NCBI RefSeq assembly: GCF_022201045.2
Contig: NC_068562.1
Location: 10,212,001 to 10,276,000 of the forward strand
DNA from: Citrus sinensis
Taxonomy: Eukaryota > Streptophyta > Magnoliopsida > Sapindales > Rutaceae
DNA length: 64,000 nucleotides
Reading direction: 5' to 3'
Shown here in pieces: positions 46,076 through 58,042 of the stretch; within the stretch, counting starts at the first letter, position 1; each line of letters begins with the position of its first letter. The notes under the pieces are model-generated. The model was not told where the DNA came from. It searched no databases and saw only the letters and a program-made list of their open reading frames with translations. The position numbers and the translations under genes were made by a program.

Positions 46076-48247
46076 TCAATCATCAACCTCCGCTTTGATC
46101 TCTCTTTGTAAATCCTCCTTGTACTCTTCAAATGTTCCTGGGAATCTCGACACAGTTCCATTTTCTACAACCCAGATTTCGCTCCTTTCTTCGTCATCAC
46201 AAACACGTGATATAAGCCTGGAATCATGACTGACCAGAACAACTCCACCGGTAAACTCATCTAGTGCATCAGCCAGGGCATCGATACTCTGCATGTCCAA
46301 ATGATTTGTGGGCTCATCTAATAGTAATATATGAGGCTTTGACATGGAGATTGAAGTAAAGACGACCCTAGCTTTCTGCCCTCCAGATAATTTTGCAATT
46401 GGAGTAAGATGATTATGGCTAGGGAGTCCAAATTTCCCAAGTTTTGCGCGAACAGCCTCTTGTTTGCTCAGTCCCTCCTGATCAGGATGGAGTCGAAGAA
46501 GATACGAGACTGGTGTTTCTTCCATTGTCAATAAGTCCACAAAGTGTTGTGAATATCTCCCAATTCTCAATTTCTGGCTCCTTCGCACTTCACCCTCTGT
46601 TGGAGACAAATCACCAGCAAGAAGATTCAGCAGAGTTGATTTTCCAGCACCGTTGGGTCCAACAATAGCAACACGAGTCCCCATATCAATACCCACATCA
46701 ACATCAGACAGCTTGAAATCCTCGCGGTTAGGATAACTGAAGCTGACTTCTATTAGCTGCAACAGTGGTGGTGTCAACTCTGTAGGTTCAGGGAAGTGGA
46801 ATTCCACACTATAATCTCGCCACTTCTTTGGGGCCTCTGGAAGGGGTTCATCCTCATCAACCTTTCCCTTTGCCTTGTTCTTTGATGCTTCCTTGGCTGC
46901 AGCAGACTTAGCTCGATCTTTCACCTTCTCCTGCTGCACTCGGTTCCCTGACCTCTTGGCAGCTTTCACTTGCTTCTCATAAATCTCAAACTTCTTGTTC
47001 ATTTCTTTGCGGCGCTGTTCATACCCACTCTCAAAATCATCAAAATTCCCACGGTAAAAATGGAGCTTTTGATCATGGAGATGAATGATCTCAGTGCAGA
47101 CAGTGTTGAGAAAATCTCGATCATGTGAAACCACCACCAAAGTTTTCTTCCACCTGCACAAGTACTCCTCCAACCAGAGGACAGCCCTAAGGTCAAGATG
47201 ATTGGTGGGTTCATCCAGCAACAAAAGAGTTGGCTGTACAAAAAGTGCCCTGGCCAAGGATATTCTCATTCTCCAGCCACCACTAAATGACCTGGTAGGA
47301 CGGCCCTGCATTTCTTTGGTGAACCCCAATCCAGCAAGAATCTTTGATGCCTGAGCCTCGGCAGCATCTGAACCCAAGATCTGTAATTTTTCATACAATT
47401 CAGCAAGCTTCTCTCCTGCATCATTAGCATCATCACCATCCTCCTCCCCATCAACAGAAGTTGAATTTTGCAAGGATGCAACTTCTTCTCGGAGTTTAAC
47501 CAGCTCCTCATTAGCTGAAACAACTGCTTGAATCGCACTTCTATCATCACCAACCACTTCTTGCTCAACCAAAAGCACATCAATATTTTTAGGAACTGGA
47601 ATCTTCCTCCAAGCAAGAAGCTTTAACAGTGTAGACTTGCCCATTCCATTGGGTCCAACCAAACCATACCTCTTCCCATGCGATATCCTCACTGACGTGC
47701 TCTTCAAGAGTTCTTTTCCACGGGCTGCCACTGAGAAATTATCAATTGTTATGTCTTTGACATTAGCATCTGCATCGTCTTGACCCTCAAGTACTGATGT
47801 CCTGCTACCAATAACAACAGTAAAAGCATCATGATCATCCCTTAGGGCCTCCTTCTTAGCCTGCTCTGCATGATGTGCAGCAAGCATGTCTTTCTTTTCT
47901 CGTTTCTTCAATTCCTTGTCAGTTACGGAGATTTCTAGTTGCTTTGATTCGTCTTTCTGTTGTCTATGGAGTTGTTTTTTGGCATCAATCTCTTCATCTA
48001 GTGCATAATCATCCTCGTCATCTGAAGGCGGGAGGTCAATGCCATCGGTATAAGATGGTTTTGCTACTGCCTTTGACTTGGATTTACCAGAAGTACTGCT
48101 CGAGGTTGACCCCTTCTTAGGTTTATCAGCTTTCGGGTCCATGCTGGCAAGCATGGCTGAGACTGAAAGCTTCTCTTTTTTCCCATCTTTTGAAACTTCT
48201 TTAGACTTTGCGGCTACACCAGCCTCCTCCGATTTTTTCTTTCCCAT
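46076..48247 (-). CDS. ABCF4: ABC transporter F family member 4 (GCN20/GCN4-type, soluble)
   Basis: A soluble twin-ATPase ABC protein without membrane domains. ABCF proteins act on ribosomes or in stress signalling, and the Arabidopsis orthologue (GCN4) has been linked to stomatal immunity. The CDS is one exon of 2172 nt (723 residues), starting MGKKKSEEAGVAAK at 48247; the 12 upstream in-frame codons are outside the conserved N-terminus. The N-terminal 140 residues are Lys/Ser/Asp-rich. ABC1: Walker A GPNGMGKST (198-206), signature FSGGW (321-325), Walker B LLLLDEPTNHLD (341-352). ABC2: Walker A GPNGAGKST (530-538), signature LSGGQ (620-624), Walker B ILLLDEPTNHLD (640-651). All ATPase motifs are intact. 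A 5'-UTR intron is predicted at 48258-49067 (donor gtacgt, acceptor aacag). Confidence 0.95.
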   Translation of the reverse strand: MGKKKSEEAGVAAKSKEVSKDGKKEKLSVSAMLASMDPKADKPKKGSTSSSTSGKSKSKAVAKPSYTDGIDLPPSDDEDDYALDEEIDAKKQLHRQQKDESKQLEISVTDKELKKREKKDMLAAHHAEQAKKEALRDDHDAFTVVIGSRTSVLEGQDDADANVKDITIDNFSVAARGKELLKSTSVRISHGKRYGLVGPNGMGKSTLLKLLAWRKIPVPKNIDVLLVEQEVVGDDRSAIQAVVSANEELVKLREEVASLQNSTSVDGEEDGDDANDAGEKLAELYEKLQILGSDAAEAQASKILAGLGFTKEMQGRPTRSFSGGWRMRISLARALFVQPTLLLLDEPTNHLDLRAVLWLEEYLCRWKKTLVVVSHDRDFLNTVCTEIIHLHDQKLHFYRGNFDDFESGYEQRRKEMNKKFEIYEKQVKAAKRSGNRVQQEKVKDRAKSAAAKEASKNKAKGKVDEDEPLPEAPKKWRDYSVEFHFPEPTELTPPLLQLIEVSFSYPNREDFKLSDVDVGIDMGTRVAIVGPNGAGKSTLLNLLAGDLSPTEGEVRRSQKLRIGRYSQHFVDLLTMEETPVSYLLRLHPDQEGLSKQEAVRAKLGKFGLPSHNHLTPIAKLSGGQKARVVFTSISMSKPHILLLDEPTNHLDMQSIDALADALDEFTGGVVLVSHDSRLISRVCDDEERSEIWVVENGTVSRFPGTFEEYKEDLQREIKAEVDD

Positions 48248-48257
48248 TAGAACTATT

Positions 48258-49067
48258 CTGTTGGTAATTGAAACCGAAAACAATTAACTTTAATTCTACA
48301 TATAAGTTCATAATGTGAAGAGATTAACCAGCACAAAGACAACAAAAAGACCATATCATTAGCGTAGAGATACGACTTATTCCAGGCCATCAATTTCAAT
48401 AAATAACATAAAGATAGTGCATTAAACTCATACACAAGAAAATCAGATGATTTTTATACTTCAGAAAGATTCAATGGGTCAAAACCAACAAAAATTAGTC
48501 ACAACACTGTCACACGAGACCTTTCAAAGAACCGCAAAGAAAGCACATTTAAGAATCAAGTCATAACTACCAGAAAGACAAACAAAACACCATTTTCATA
48601 ACGAGTGCATTAGCATTACCTACACCTGGAAAAGATTAATTGACACACTAAAAAAGAGAGACAAAATTAACAAGTTTCCAGCTTCTTTCCAAATAGACCA
48701 ATATCCGAGAACATCAAACAGAATTTTTGCATGCCAAAAAATTAAGACCCATAATGCACAAACAGAACAATAGTCAAACTACAGGGATTATATCACACGT
48801 ACTATTCAACGCTGGCCTAATGAAACAAATTAACTTAAAAACCGAATTCATACACCTAATTGCGAACCTTTCTGTTTTGTATGCTTCTATTTAGTTTCAA
48901 ATAATTGGGACCAACGGAATTATAAATCAAATCGAATTCGCAAAGCTAGTGAAACACAATCACAAGAGTGCGAAAATTACAAATAAGCAAAACCAAACGC
49001 GGGCTTAAGATAATCGAATTCGGTAACTGATTCAATTCAAGCATGAAGATAGATGAAAACTACGTAC
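48258..49067 (-). other. Predicted 5'-UTR intron of ABCF4
   Basis: On the minus strand a strong donor (CAAG/GTACGTAG) ends a GC-richer leader exon at 49068. A TTACCAACAG acceptor lies 10 nt before the ATG. The 810 bp between have no coding potential. Leader introns are common in plant housekeeping genes. Confidence 0.7.
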
Positions 49068-49169
49068 CTTGATGTGAGATCGGAGCCGAAATTGCGAAAG
49101 TTGAGCCGATCGGGCACTAACACAGTCGGCTAACGCAGGCTTCTTGCTTAAATAAAAAATTCAATCTTT

Positions 49170-49680
49170 AAACCTAAGTCCGGACAGAAAAAGGAAAAGG
49201 CGGTCATGGGCTTTATAATTTGGGCCTTGTTAACGAGCTCATTATGGGGTTTCTTTTGGTGGGCTGTCATGTGACCCAATTTTGATTTTGGTTTGGCTCA
49301 GAGAAAATTACCCAAAATTGCGAGTCCATTACAAAAATTTAATAATGACAAATTATTAACCGTCATGCCCGGGTGTCAGGTAAAAATTATTTTTTTATGC
49401 CATCGTCAATAAGTCGATAATTATAAAAACACCAATCAAATGATCAATAAACGACAAGTTTGTAAGGTTAGGATCTATTATATCACCGTGCGTCGATATT
49501 ATTTACAATCAAGATTTATCAAATTTCTAAATCATATATATTATAGCATAATTCAAGAGTTTAGCGAACATAACTTTATTTTCCAAATGGAGAGGTACAC
49601 AACAATAATTAAGTCGTCGTCTTTTTTTTTTTTAACCCATTGAAAGGATTACTTAGACGTGTCATTCATTCATGTTATTT
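49170..49680. other. Upstream region of ABCF4
   Basis: No gene. The first 150 bp probably include the ABCF4 promoter; the rest is AT-rich without recognised features. Confidence 0.5.
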
Positions 49681-50425
49681 CTAAATCAAAGGTAAAAGCC
49701 TATTTAGACCCTATATTTTAATATTAGTGTCTATTTAGTCTCCGTATTTTTTAAAATACCTCGAAACATTCATGCCGTTAAAGTATTGATACCCCTACCG
49801 TTACTTTTTATTTCTTTTAGTTTACTTTTATAATATTACCCTTTTATAATAATTTTTTGTTTGAACATTAATTAAAAGAAAATAATTAAATTACCAATTT
49901 AACCTTAAAAATTATATTAATTTTTAATTGTCAAAAATTAAATTGTCAAAAATTGTATGCAAACTATCAAGTGTGCAAATGGTGATTGCAAAAAAATTAA
50001 TATAATTTTTTTTAATTTTTAGGGTTAAATTGGTAATTTAATTATTTTATTTTTATTAATGTCCAAAAAAATTATTATAAAAAGGTAATATTGTAAAAAT
50101 AAACCAAAAGAAATAAAAAGTAACGGTAGGGGTATCGATACTTTAACGGCAGGAATGTTTCGAGGTATTTTTAAAAATACGGGAACTAAATGGACATTAA
50201 TTTTAAAATACATAGACTAAATAGACTTTTAATTAATGTCCAAACAAAAAAATTATTATAAAAGGGTAATATTGTAAAAGTAAACCAAAAGAAATAAAAA
50301 GTAACGGTAGGGGTATCAAAACTTTAACGGCAGAAATGTTTCGAGGTATTTTTAAAAATACGGAAACTAAATGAATACTAATCTTAAAATACATGGACTA
50401 AATGAATTTTTACTCTCTAAATCAA
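49681..50425. mobile_element. Non-autonomous Mutator-like element with long TIRs and a duplicated right arm
   Basis: The 9-bp direct repeat ctaaatcaa flanks the element (49681-49689 and 50417-50425), the size expected for Mutator-like elements. The left end (aggtaaaagcctatttagac) pairs with the right end, whose reverse complement reads agagtaaaaattcatttagt. The left arm (about 49690-49935) is an almost perfect inverse of 49990-50235. That right arm is then repeated directly at about 50236-50416, each copy carrying 'gtaacggtaggggtatc'. No transposase. Confidence 0.88.
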
Positions 50426-52343
50426 TGGAACTTTTTGAAACACATTGCAAAACTTATGTCCACAACCACAAGAAAAATATCTTTGTCAACATCAAAATCT
50501 GAACCATATTCATGGCAGTCCCGGGCGTGGGGGGGTTAATGGGTATCTTGTCCACCAAAAGGGAACACAAAGCCCTTATAGATGTGTGGATGCAAGAGCT
50601 TTCACAAGCTACGACTCGGTCATATTCTGTAATGGGCACCACTATGTCTCTTGTCCATTTCAATTACATTTTCGAGAGTATGTATGCATGTTCTAAAGAA
50701 TTTACAGTTAAGAGAGAGCCCGGGTAATTAAAGATTTCAATGAAGAGAAAGGAAAATGTATTGCTATTATTATTTTTACTTTGGTTAATAACTCTCTAGG
50801 AGTATGAACTTCCCTTGTGTATCACGATTTTTCTTCACATTGTTAGGACATAATGAAAAAGAACATAGTGCAATAAGTTTACTTAATTTTCCCTAATATG
50901 AATCTATATGTATCCCCGACAAAAAAAAAAAAATTCTATTTTCTGGCATTGCAACTTAATTTCTAGAGAATAATAATTGGGCTACCAGCTAGTACTGTGA
51001 GGGCATGCATCAATTATAAGCCAAATTGGAGAAAAATTGAAAAATCACTATTGAGCTACATATGATATAGCTATCAAATTATTATAGTGACCTTGAACGT
51101 TGCACCATTGATCTTTATTTCAAAACAGCTATAAGTTTTGTCCATCAAATCCACGAATTTTCTGCCAACATTATAAGAAGCCGATGATGACTTGAAGACC
51201 TCTCTGGATCTCTCTCAAAATCTCAATGTATAGAATTAAAATTTAAAGATCACACCAAATCATTTAGATGTATGATTTAAAACCTCATGACATTGAACGG
51301 AAATTTTGATCTTAATGGATTGATTTCACGAGTAAATCACATGCATGTAGGTCATGTAACATTAACACATCCAATGTGTCACACTTTAAAACCACCCGTT
51401 TCATATCTCAATCGACGGCCCAAGATCAACGAGAATAGCGGGGGAGAAGGGCCACTTGAACGTTATCGATCATGTGATCGTGTGATCATCAAAATCCCCT
51501 GGTGATTAATTGACGAGGGTTTCTGTGTATGGTGATGAAGATCAAGGTCAAGACAACGTGATCCAGAATTGTTTTGTTGGTGTTGGTGATGGTGATAAAT
51601 CCAACGCGTGTGCCCTAACGTAGGACCCTAACCTGAATCTCTTTGCCTGGTCTAAAGTCTAAACCGAAGGAAACATATGCTCGGTTGAGAAGAAACACCT
51701 TCTTTACTAGCTAATAGCCAGCCATCCATTGGATTGGTATTAGTCGCTGGCTCCAGCAAAATATTATATTCTCTACGTAAAATATGTTTTATCATAGTTT
51801 AACTACATATTTATTCCAAAACTGAAAATTAAAATATCGTAAAAATGTGAGATCAACATTGAATCCAAATTTAAATTAGAATAGACAGGAACGATGTTCA
51901 TGGCCTTGGATTGGAACTAATTTGGTTGGTTTTTTTTTTTTTCTTTTTTGGCGTGCGCGCATATGCTTAGAGAAAATTATCAACGGAGAAATGACATTTT
52001 GGTAGCTTATAAGTTGACAGCCCCCAATAATAGTTTTTACATTAACTTTCGTTTTTGTGTTTACGTGAAATTCCCAAAGAAAAGATAAATAAGTTTTAAA
52101 ATCATAGTTGATATGGTTTTTTTTTTTTTTTTTGATCATTATTGATATGGTTTTTTTTAATACATAATAAAAGTTCTAAAATTTTATTCTAAATGTTGAG
52201 GTATTCATCAAGTAGTTAATAACTTTTTTTAAATTCTAAGAGAATTGATTACATCATCTCACCATTTGCATGATGAATATCACATCATTTAAATGACTTG
52301 CATTAATTATTCATATAGATTTGACATTGACAAAAACACTTAA
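50426..52343. other. Spacer without recognised genes
   Basis: Short open frames only, including overlapping ones on both strands at 50445-50727; none resembles a known protein. Homopolymer T tracts lie near 51930 and 52115. I see no repeat or RNA structure I can defend. Confidence 0.5.
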
Positions 52344-52542
52344 ATTAAGGTGGAAAAATTCTAGAATACATCAGAGTTACTATATTAGCCATACAACAAG
52401 AAAATAATGTTATGACATGTATACATTTATTTTGAAAAATCATCATGCAAGTAGTGATTATATTAAATTCAATCATATATGTCATGCATGCATCAATTGA
52501 TTGTAATACATCAGAAGTATTCTAAAATTTCTCATTAAGGTG
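52344..52542 (-). mobile_element. MITE, copy 2, with 9-bp target duplication
   Basis: The element (52353-52533) is flanked by the direct repeat attaaggtg at 52344-52352 and 52534-52542. Terminal inverted repeats resemble those of the copy at 44379, and the interior is that copy in reverse orientation. The 9-bp duplication fits a Mutator-derived MITE. Confidence 0.87.
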
Positions 52543-53041
52543 ATATATTTGGGAATTTTATGGGAACCTTTTAGAGTTAGCTTTTTATATATGCTAATCA
52601 AGATTCAGTACATCACATGAGCTCGACACAAGAATTTATTTGGAACCTAACAGCTTGCAAAATTAATTCTGAGCTGTCGAGGTACCAAACATCTGAAAAC
52701 CCCGATTCATTTCTGCTCAGGCCATGTCTAGCTAGCACATGCAAATATGCAATTAGTGCTTCTAGTGTCCTTGCCGTACTTTTTCTCACTTAAGTAATTC
52801 ATCCTACTTTGGGGCATTTAAGTTAGAACCAACACACATGCTCATGCCATCACCAAATTGTTTCATTAATTAGCAACTCCTAATTAATTAATTTCGATAT
52901 AAAAGACTCTCTTATATCCTAATATTGTTCCTAATAGTCCTATTCTATTAGCTTTTGGCAGAACTGAAGTAACAATATGTCCACTTTTTATCGCATCATT
53001 CACATGATGATCTCACATTAGCTACCATAAGTTATATTTCA

Positions 53042-53401
53042 TTAGGAAACAACATTATATATTATTTTTGTAATTAATCTCTTACTGTATAAGCGTTTGT
53101 ATAAAATCAAATTAGAGCTAGAGCTAGGGTTACAGTCTCGAGAGTGCTCCTGCGATAAATACTTTTCCCAGCTGGGGTAGCGATGCTGATTCAAAAGAGG
53201 TAATTTGGACAGCAGCACTAAAAACGCGGTTCCGAAGTCACAGGGCCCCCAACAGAGACATTGCAATTCTTGACTAGGCTGCAGGAACTTTCCGCAGGAC
53301 CATTTCTTCCGTTCTTGTTTGCTATATATATTGTAAGTACCATAGTACGTTCCCATGCATCGACTTCTATACATGATCCTACTCATACATGAACAGAACA
53401 T
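53042..53401 (-). other. Unassigned 119-codon open frame in a GC-richer island
   Basis: A frame of 119 codons, Cys-rich at the N-terminus (MFCSCMSRIMYRSRC), unrecognised. Base composition of 53120-53300 is clearly less AT-rich than the surroundings. It may be part of a noncoding transcript, an old exon or a transposon fragment; coding is not supported by any motif. Confidence 0.2.
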
Positions 53402-53569
53402 ATGCGAGCATTACAAAATACCCATTTGCTTTTTATAACTCTTCACGATGCACCCATAAAGTTTACTTCTCATTATTTGTTTTACCCTTTTTCATTTAGC
53501 TAGAACCAAGGGCACACATGCATGATAACATAGACATCCAAGCATGCATTATCTGTTGCTAATGTTCAT

Positions 53570-54552
53570 GATGAACATAGGGTAAATGCTCGTTTAATCT
53601 TTATATTTTGACTTAGGTACCTATTCAGTCGCTTATAATTTAAAAAATATCTCAAAATATCATTGTATGTAAATGTATTATATTCTCACTCTTGTTTTTG
53701 CTTTGCTTTTACAATAATACCCTTGCAATACTACCATTGACACTAATTAATTTATCTATGAGAATTTAATTAGAAAATTAATCAATAATTATTTATTAGC
53801 TAATTAACCAATAAATATTAGTATAAAAAAAACTAGCATTTTTTGTACTTGTGCAACAATCTTGCCAATACTTTATTTATAAATAAAACTTAATATCAGT
53901 CAACTTAAAGAAATATTTAATATCCTTACAATAATTTTAATAATAGTTATTTTATAAAATAATTAATTTACCAAATTAATTTTAAAAGAAAAATAATAAG
54001 AAAAAATTGTGAAAAATATTTCTGTTACTTTTAAGGCTATTTTGATAAATTATCATTTTTTTCATTAATATCCTCAAGAAGGCAAGAACACTGTTGTAAG
54101 GGTATTTTAGTGAAAGGAAAGAAAAAGTAAGGGTAGAATCAAAGGCGAAGATAAAGGTCGGCTACCCAGGCTTCAGTCGGGGTTAGCTTTTTGAAAAAAA
54201 ATAATTAATTATAATTTACAAATTTACTTTATTAATATTTATTAAAAATAAAAAATAAATCTATTATTTGATAATATTTTTCTTGTTTACATTGTATTTT
54301 TATAGTTTTATGGTTAGATTTTTTACTTATGTAGTGTGCTTAATTTCATTTGTATAAAATAAATTTTTTTAGAAATAAATTTCATTTTTTTTAAAATCTA
54401 GCCCACCCAAAAAAATGATGCTATCTTCATCACTGGGTAAAATTGTAACATAATTAATAATAAAAGTGTTTTGAGATTATTTTTTTTAACATAGGAACTA
54501 AATAGACACTTGTAAAATATAGGAACTAAATAAGAATTTATTCGATGAACAT
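53570..54552. mobile_element. Second Mutator-like non-autonomous element (965 bp)
   Basis: The 9-bp repeat gatgaacat flanks the element (53570-53578 and 54544-54552). The left end is agggtaaatgctcgtttaat; the right end in reverse complement is gaataaattcttatttagtt. Both run into a t-tatatttt block, so the TIR family is that of the element at 49.7 kb (shared ggtaaa/gtaaa...tttag...tatatttt). The interior is AT-rich and shows no transposase. Confidence 0.82.
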
Positions 54553-55411
54553 ATATACTAATTGATAGAAATGCGTGTGGTTGTGTTGGATTATAGGAGC
54601 AGAATTTTTCATGATCTAAACTTCTCTCGAGTGAAAATACATTTGCATAAGCATATAATTGACACAATTAGCAAATTACAACTCAACCATACATAAGCAC
54701 AATACTCTAATATACCTTACACAAGATCTTTTAGGATTATTATTGTTTAAGAAAAATCAATGGAGTACGTAAACAAGAAATCATATTCCGCATGAATGGA
54801 TGTCACATTCGTAAAATCAGGCATGGACATATTGTTACAGTGAATGAGCATAAGGAGCATAGTAGTGCAACCATAATGCTCGACATATATATGAATGCTT
54901 GGATAAAGGATCATGAGCAACAATAAAATGCAAGTTTACAAAACATGCTAGCCCGATATGATGGTGCTACTTGCATTGCTAGTCATTTATCTATATATAT
55001 CCACAAAATAGTTAATAGCAAAGACCCCTTCAATAAGGCAAATCACATGGCCTGCTCCCAAAGATCACCAAAACAAACGGCCAGGATCAAATCCCACCAA
55101 ATCATCAAGTAAACCAACAGCCCTACGATCTGTCCCATATTTCCAACTTATAGTGCCGGCCTTTAACCGGTGTTTAGAGGGAGCAAAAATAGTCCCCACG
55201 TTTTGCCTCTCATGTGACCGACCACCAATCCTTTGTTGACCTGTCATTGCCCCCACTATGTTTTCTCTTCTCTTTAACTTCTTTTAGACTCACTTTTGTG
55301 TTCAACTTTTTTTATATTACCTTAGCTAACAAGCTATATACATTGAATCAAATTGCAAGAAAAAAAAAGAAGAAAGTTCTAACCCTAGTTCATCAACAGC
55401 TGGCTATAGCA
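54553..55411 (+). promoter_or_regulatory. Upstream region of the Aux/IAA gene
   Basis: No gene. The last 250 bp are probably promoter and 5' UTR (TATA-like 'ttttttatatta' near 55310). One TGTCCC at about 55130 is a weak match to an auxin-response element; no canonical TGTCTC or TGTCGG was found by eye close to the gene. Confidence 0.35.
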
Positions 55412-58042
55412 ATGGAACTTGAGATAACGGAGCTGAGACTGGGGCTCCCGGGTCGCGACGGCTGCGACAGCGGTCTAAATAGTTCATCGAACAACAATAA
55501 GAATGAGAAGAAAAGGGCTTTCTCTGATATATGTGATGAGGCCAATTACGAGACTAATGGCGAGCGGAAAATTAACCCAACGAAGAGCCAAGTTGTGGGG
55601 TGGCCGCCAGTGTGTTCTTATCGGAGGAAGAACAGTTTTAACGAGAAAGATGGCGGTGAATCATCGAAAATGTACGTGAAAGTTAGCATGGATGGAGCTC
55701 CTTTTCTTCGTAAAATTGATTTGGGCATGCACCAAGGGTACCCTGATCTTGCCATGTCTTTGGAGAAGCTCTTTGGTTGTTTTGGATTAAGTAAGTACTC
55801 TCGATATTCATCTTTTTTCTTTTTTAATATCTAGGATTATATATTCAACTTTGGGAGTTGTTCAACATCTTTAGCCATGCAAAAACTATATTTAATATGC
55901 AAGATTATATTAGAAATTTCTCTCTGTCGTGTATGTTTGAAACTTATACAGAAACTTTTGTGAGGGAATAGTTGGAGATCAACTTATGCTTTAAGCTTAT
56001 TGCGTGCTTTAAAAGGTAAAGGAATAATCATATTCTTTGACATACGTGCGTTACACAAATAACAGCTTTTTCGGTGTTAGTTCACAAAGGAAATACAAAT
56101 ATGGAAAGAAGTTTAAAGTTGATTTAGTTATGGAATTTTCTTTGAAAAGAATATTAATTAATTAAAATTGAATATATGATTGGATAACTATATGTATGGA
56201 TGCCCTTGCTTGTCATGGAATTTGCGGTCAAGATTGGTAATTAATTAATGAACAAGGAGAGTGGACATGTATAAACAAGATTAATTAATGCATGAATCGA
56301 AAACATAGACAGCAACAATTATGGAAATAATTGTTTGTGACATATGCTGGCAGGTGAGGCATTGAAGGATGCAGACAGCTCTGAATTTGTTCCCATTTAC
56401 GAAGACAAAGATGGAGACTGGATGTTAGCCGGAGATGTTCCATGGGAGTAAGTTTCTTCAGCCATTTAATTAATTATATATGATTATGATGATAAGTATT
56501 ACAGAAAGATTAATTAGCTAGACAATTTAGTTCATAGTTGAATTGTCAACTAAATTGTTCTTAAGACTTAGCCAGTGGTTTTTAGATTCTTTTTTTTTTT
56601 TATTGGTTCCCTGAATTTAAATTCTGAGATAATTTAGGCTTCATCCACCCATCTTCTTATAAAAATAAAAAATCAAAATTGTCAACTAAACTGATGAAAG
56701 ATCTGAAATAAATTAAATCTCTTGTTTATTTATGAACAACAAACTGTATCTATGTATAGTGAGTTGATATGCGTAGGATCCAACTACTGTAAATAATATT
56801 TGCAACTTTAATGAAAGATATTTGCTTTTTTGAAATCGACTTTTCAGAGATGGGGAAAAAAATTAAGCCTCAATTTTTTTAAAAAAATATTTTTCTATAT
56901 TTTGGGAAATGAGATCTAAAAGATAAAAAATTTAATTTCTAAAAATTAGTCTTAATAATTTCAAAATTTTGAGGGGAGAAAAGAATTGAAATTGTTCTTC
57001 TACTTTTTTTTTTCAAAATATAAGTGTCATAAAACTATACAATTTTTCACACCGCAATATTGTGAAAATGCCAATAATTATATAGCCACAAACACATAAA
57101 CTTATTTTGTACAAACTGATATGACATGATAAAATTAGTTGAATTAAATATCACATGACCTACATGATTTATTTATATTATTTAATATTTTCAGTCAACC
57201 AATAAATTAATACTAATTTATACAAAATAAATTTATATAAAAATTTATAATTGTATCATCACTCATTTTTCACACCGCAATTCTTCTTTCTATAGTAATT
57301 TACACCTCATTCGCAATTTCGCATTGATTATTTACTTATTTACGGTGGACCTCTTGGCTCTTGCTGCCGACACAAGCAAATTCCCTAATCATGAGTGTCA
57401 GTCAGATGACCATATTGCCCTCAACTCAAAGACCATGTCCTGGTCAAGCTAGAAATTATAGCTAGTGTGAATGATAATAAAGAATCTCGCCCGCATTTTT
57501 AAACTTTTGACTAAATTTCCACATGCCCTCCAATTAAAAAACATTCGGAAACATCTCCGCATTAACTTTTAACTTTATCTTGACCCGTTTACTTGACTAA
57601 TCCTACTTAGCTAAATAATTAATCTTGAAACATTATTATGACCCAAACTTTAGAAGAAAAAAAATTCAGTAAGAGAGATCAAATAAATAAAATTATCACA
57701 TGCACATTCAATTATCATCTGTGCTCCATAAAATAAAGCATGATTAGAATTCCTCATCATCAGATTAGAAAGTTTTGCTAAGGCTAACAGTATAGAGTTT
57801 TAATTACATTTCAAATATGACCACAAGATAATGATAGAAGTTAAACAGATACTACGTCAATATGTATAAGTAACTTCATAGTTTGTGTGAAAGGTTATGA
57901 ATTGTGTTGATTGATTAAAAAAATTGCTGGTTATGGTTACAGGATGTTTGCTGAAACATGCAAGAGGCTAAGGATCATGAAGAGATCAGAAGCGAAGGGA
58001 TTTGGACTCCATCCAAGAGGTGCTCAAAGAATTAGCGAGTGA
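55412..58042 (+). CDS. Aux/IAA auxin-response repressor (IAA5/IAA19-like)
   Basis: A short-lived nuclear repressor that binds ARF transcription factors and is degraded through TIR1/AFB when auxin is present. Three exons: 55412-55790, 56354-56447 and 57943-58042, total 573 nt, 190 residues. Domain [11 protein letters not shown], an LxLxL repression motif. Domain II: the degron VVGWPPV with CSYRRKNS after it, as in IAA5/IAA19. PB1 domains [22 protein letters not shown] with the invariant Lys, then the acidic face [19 protein letters not shown]. The end carries the basic [16 protein letters not shown] nuclear signal. All four domains are intact, so it should be auxin-responsive. Intron 2 (56448-57942) is large for the family and contains a MITE-like insertion. 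Confidence 0.95.
57042..57281. mobile_element. MITE-like inverted repeat in Aux/IAA intron 2
   Basis: Inner inverted repeats, ataaacttattttgtacaaa on the left and the reverse complement of ataaatttattttgtataaa on the right (about 57097-57240), are flanked by an exact 17-bp direct repeat, atttttcacaccgcaat, at 57042-57058 and 57265-57281. No coding capacity. The long direct repeat is not the usual 2-11 bp target duplication. Confidence 0.6.

Noticed and set aside
47266-47616. 116-codon minus-strand frame within ABCF4
   Set aside because: It is out of frame with the complete ABCF4 protein, whose ATPase motifs are all in the long frame.
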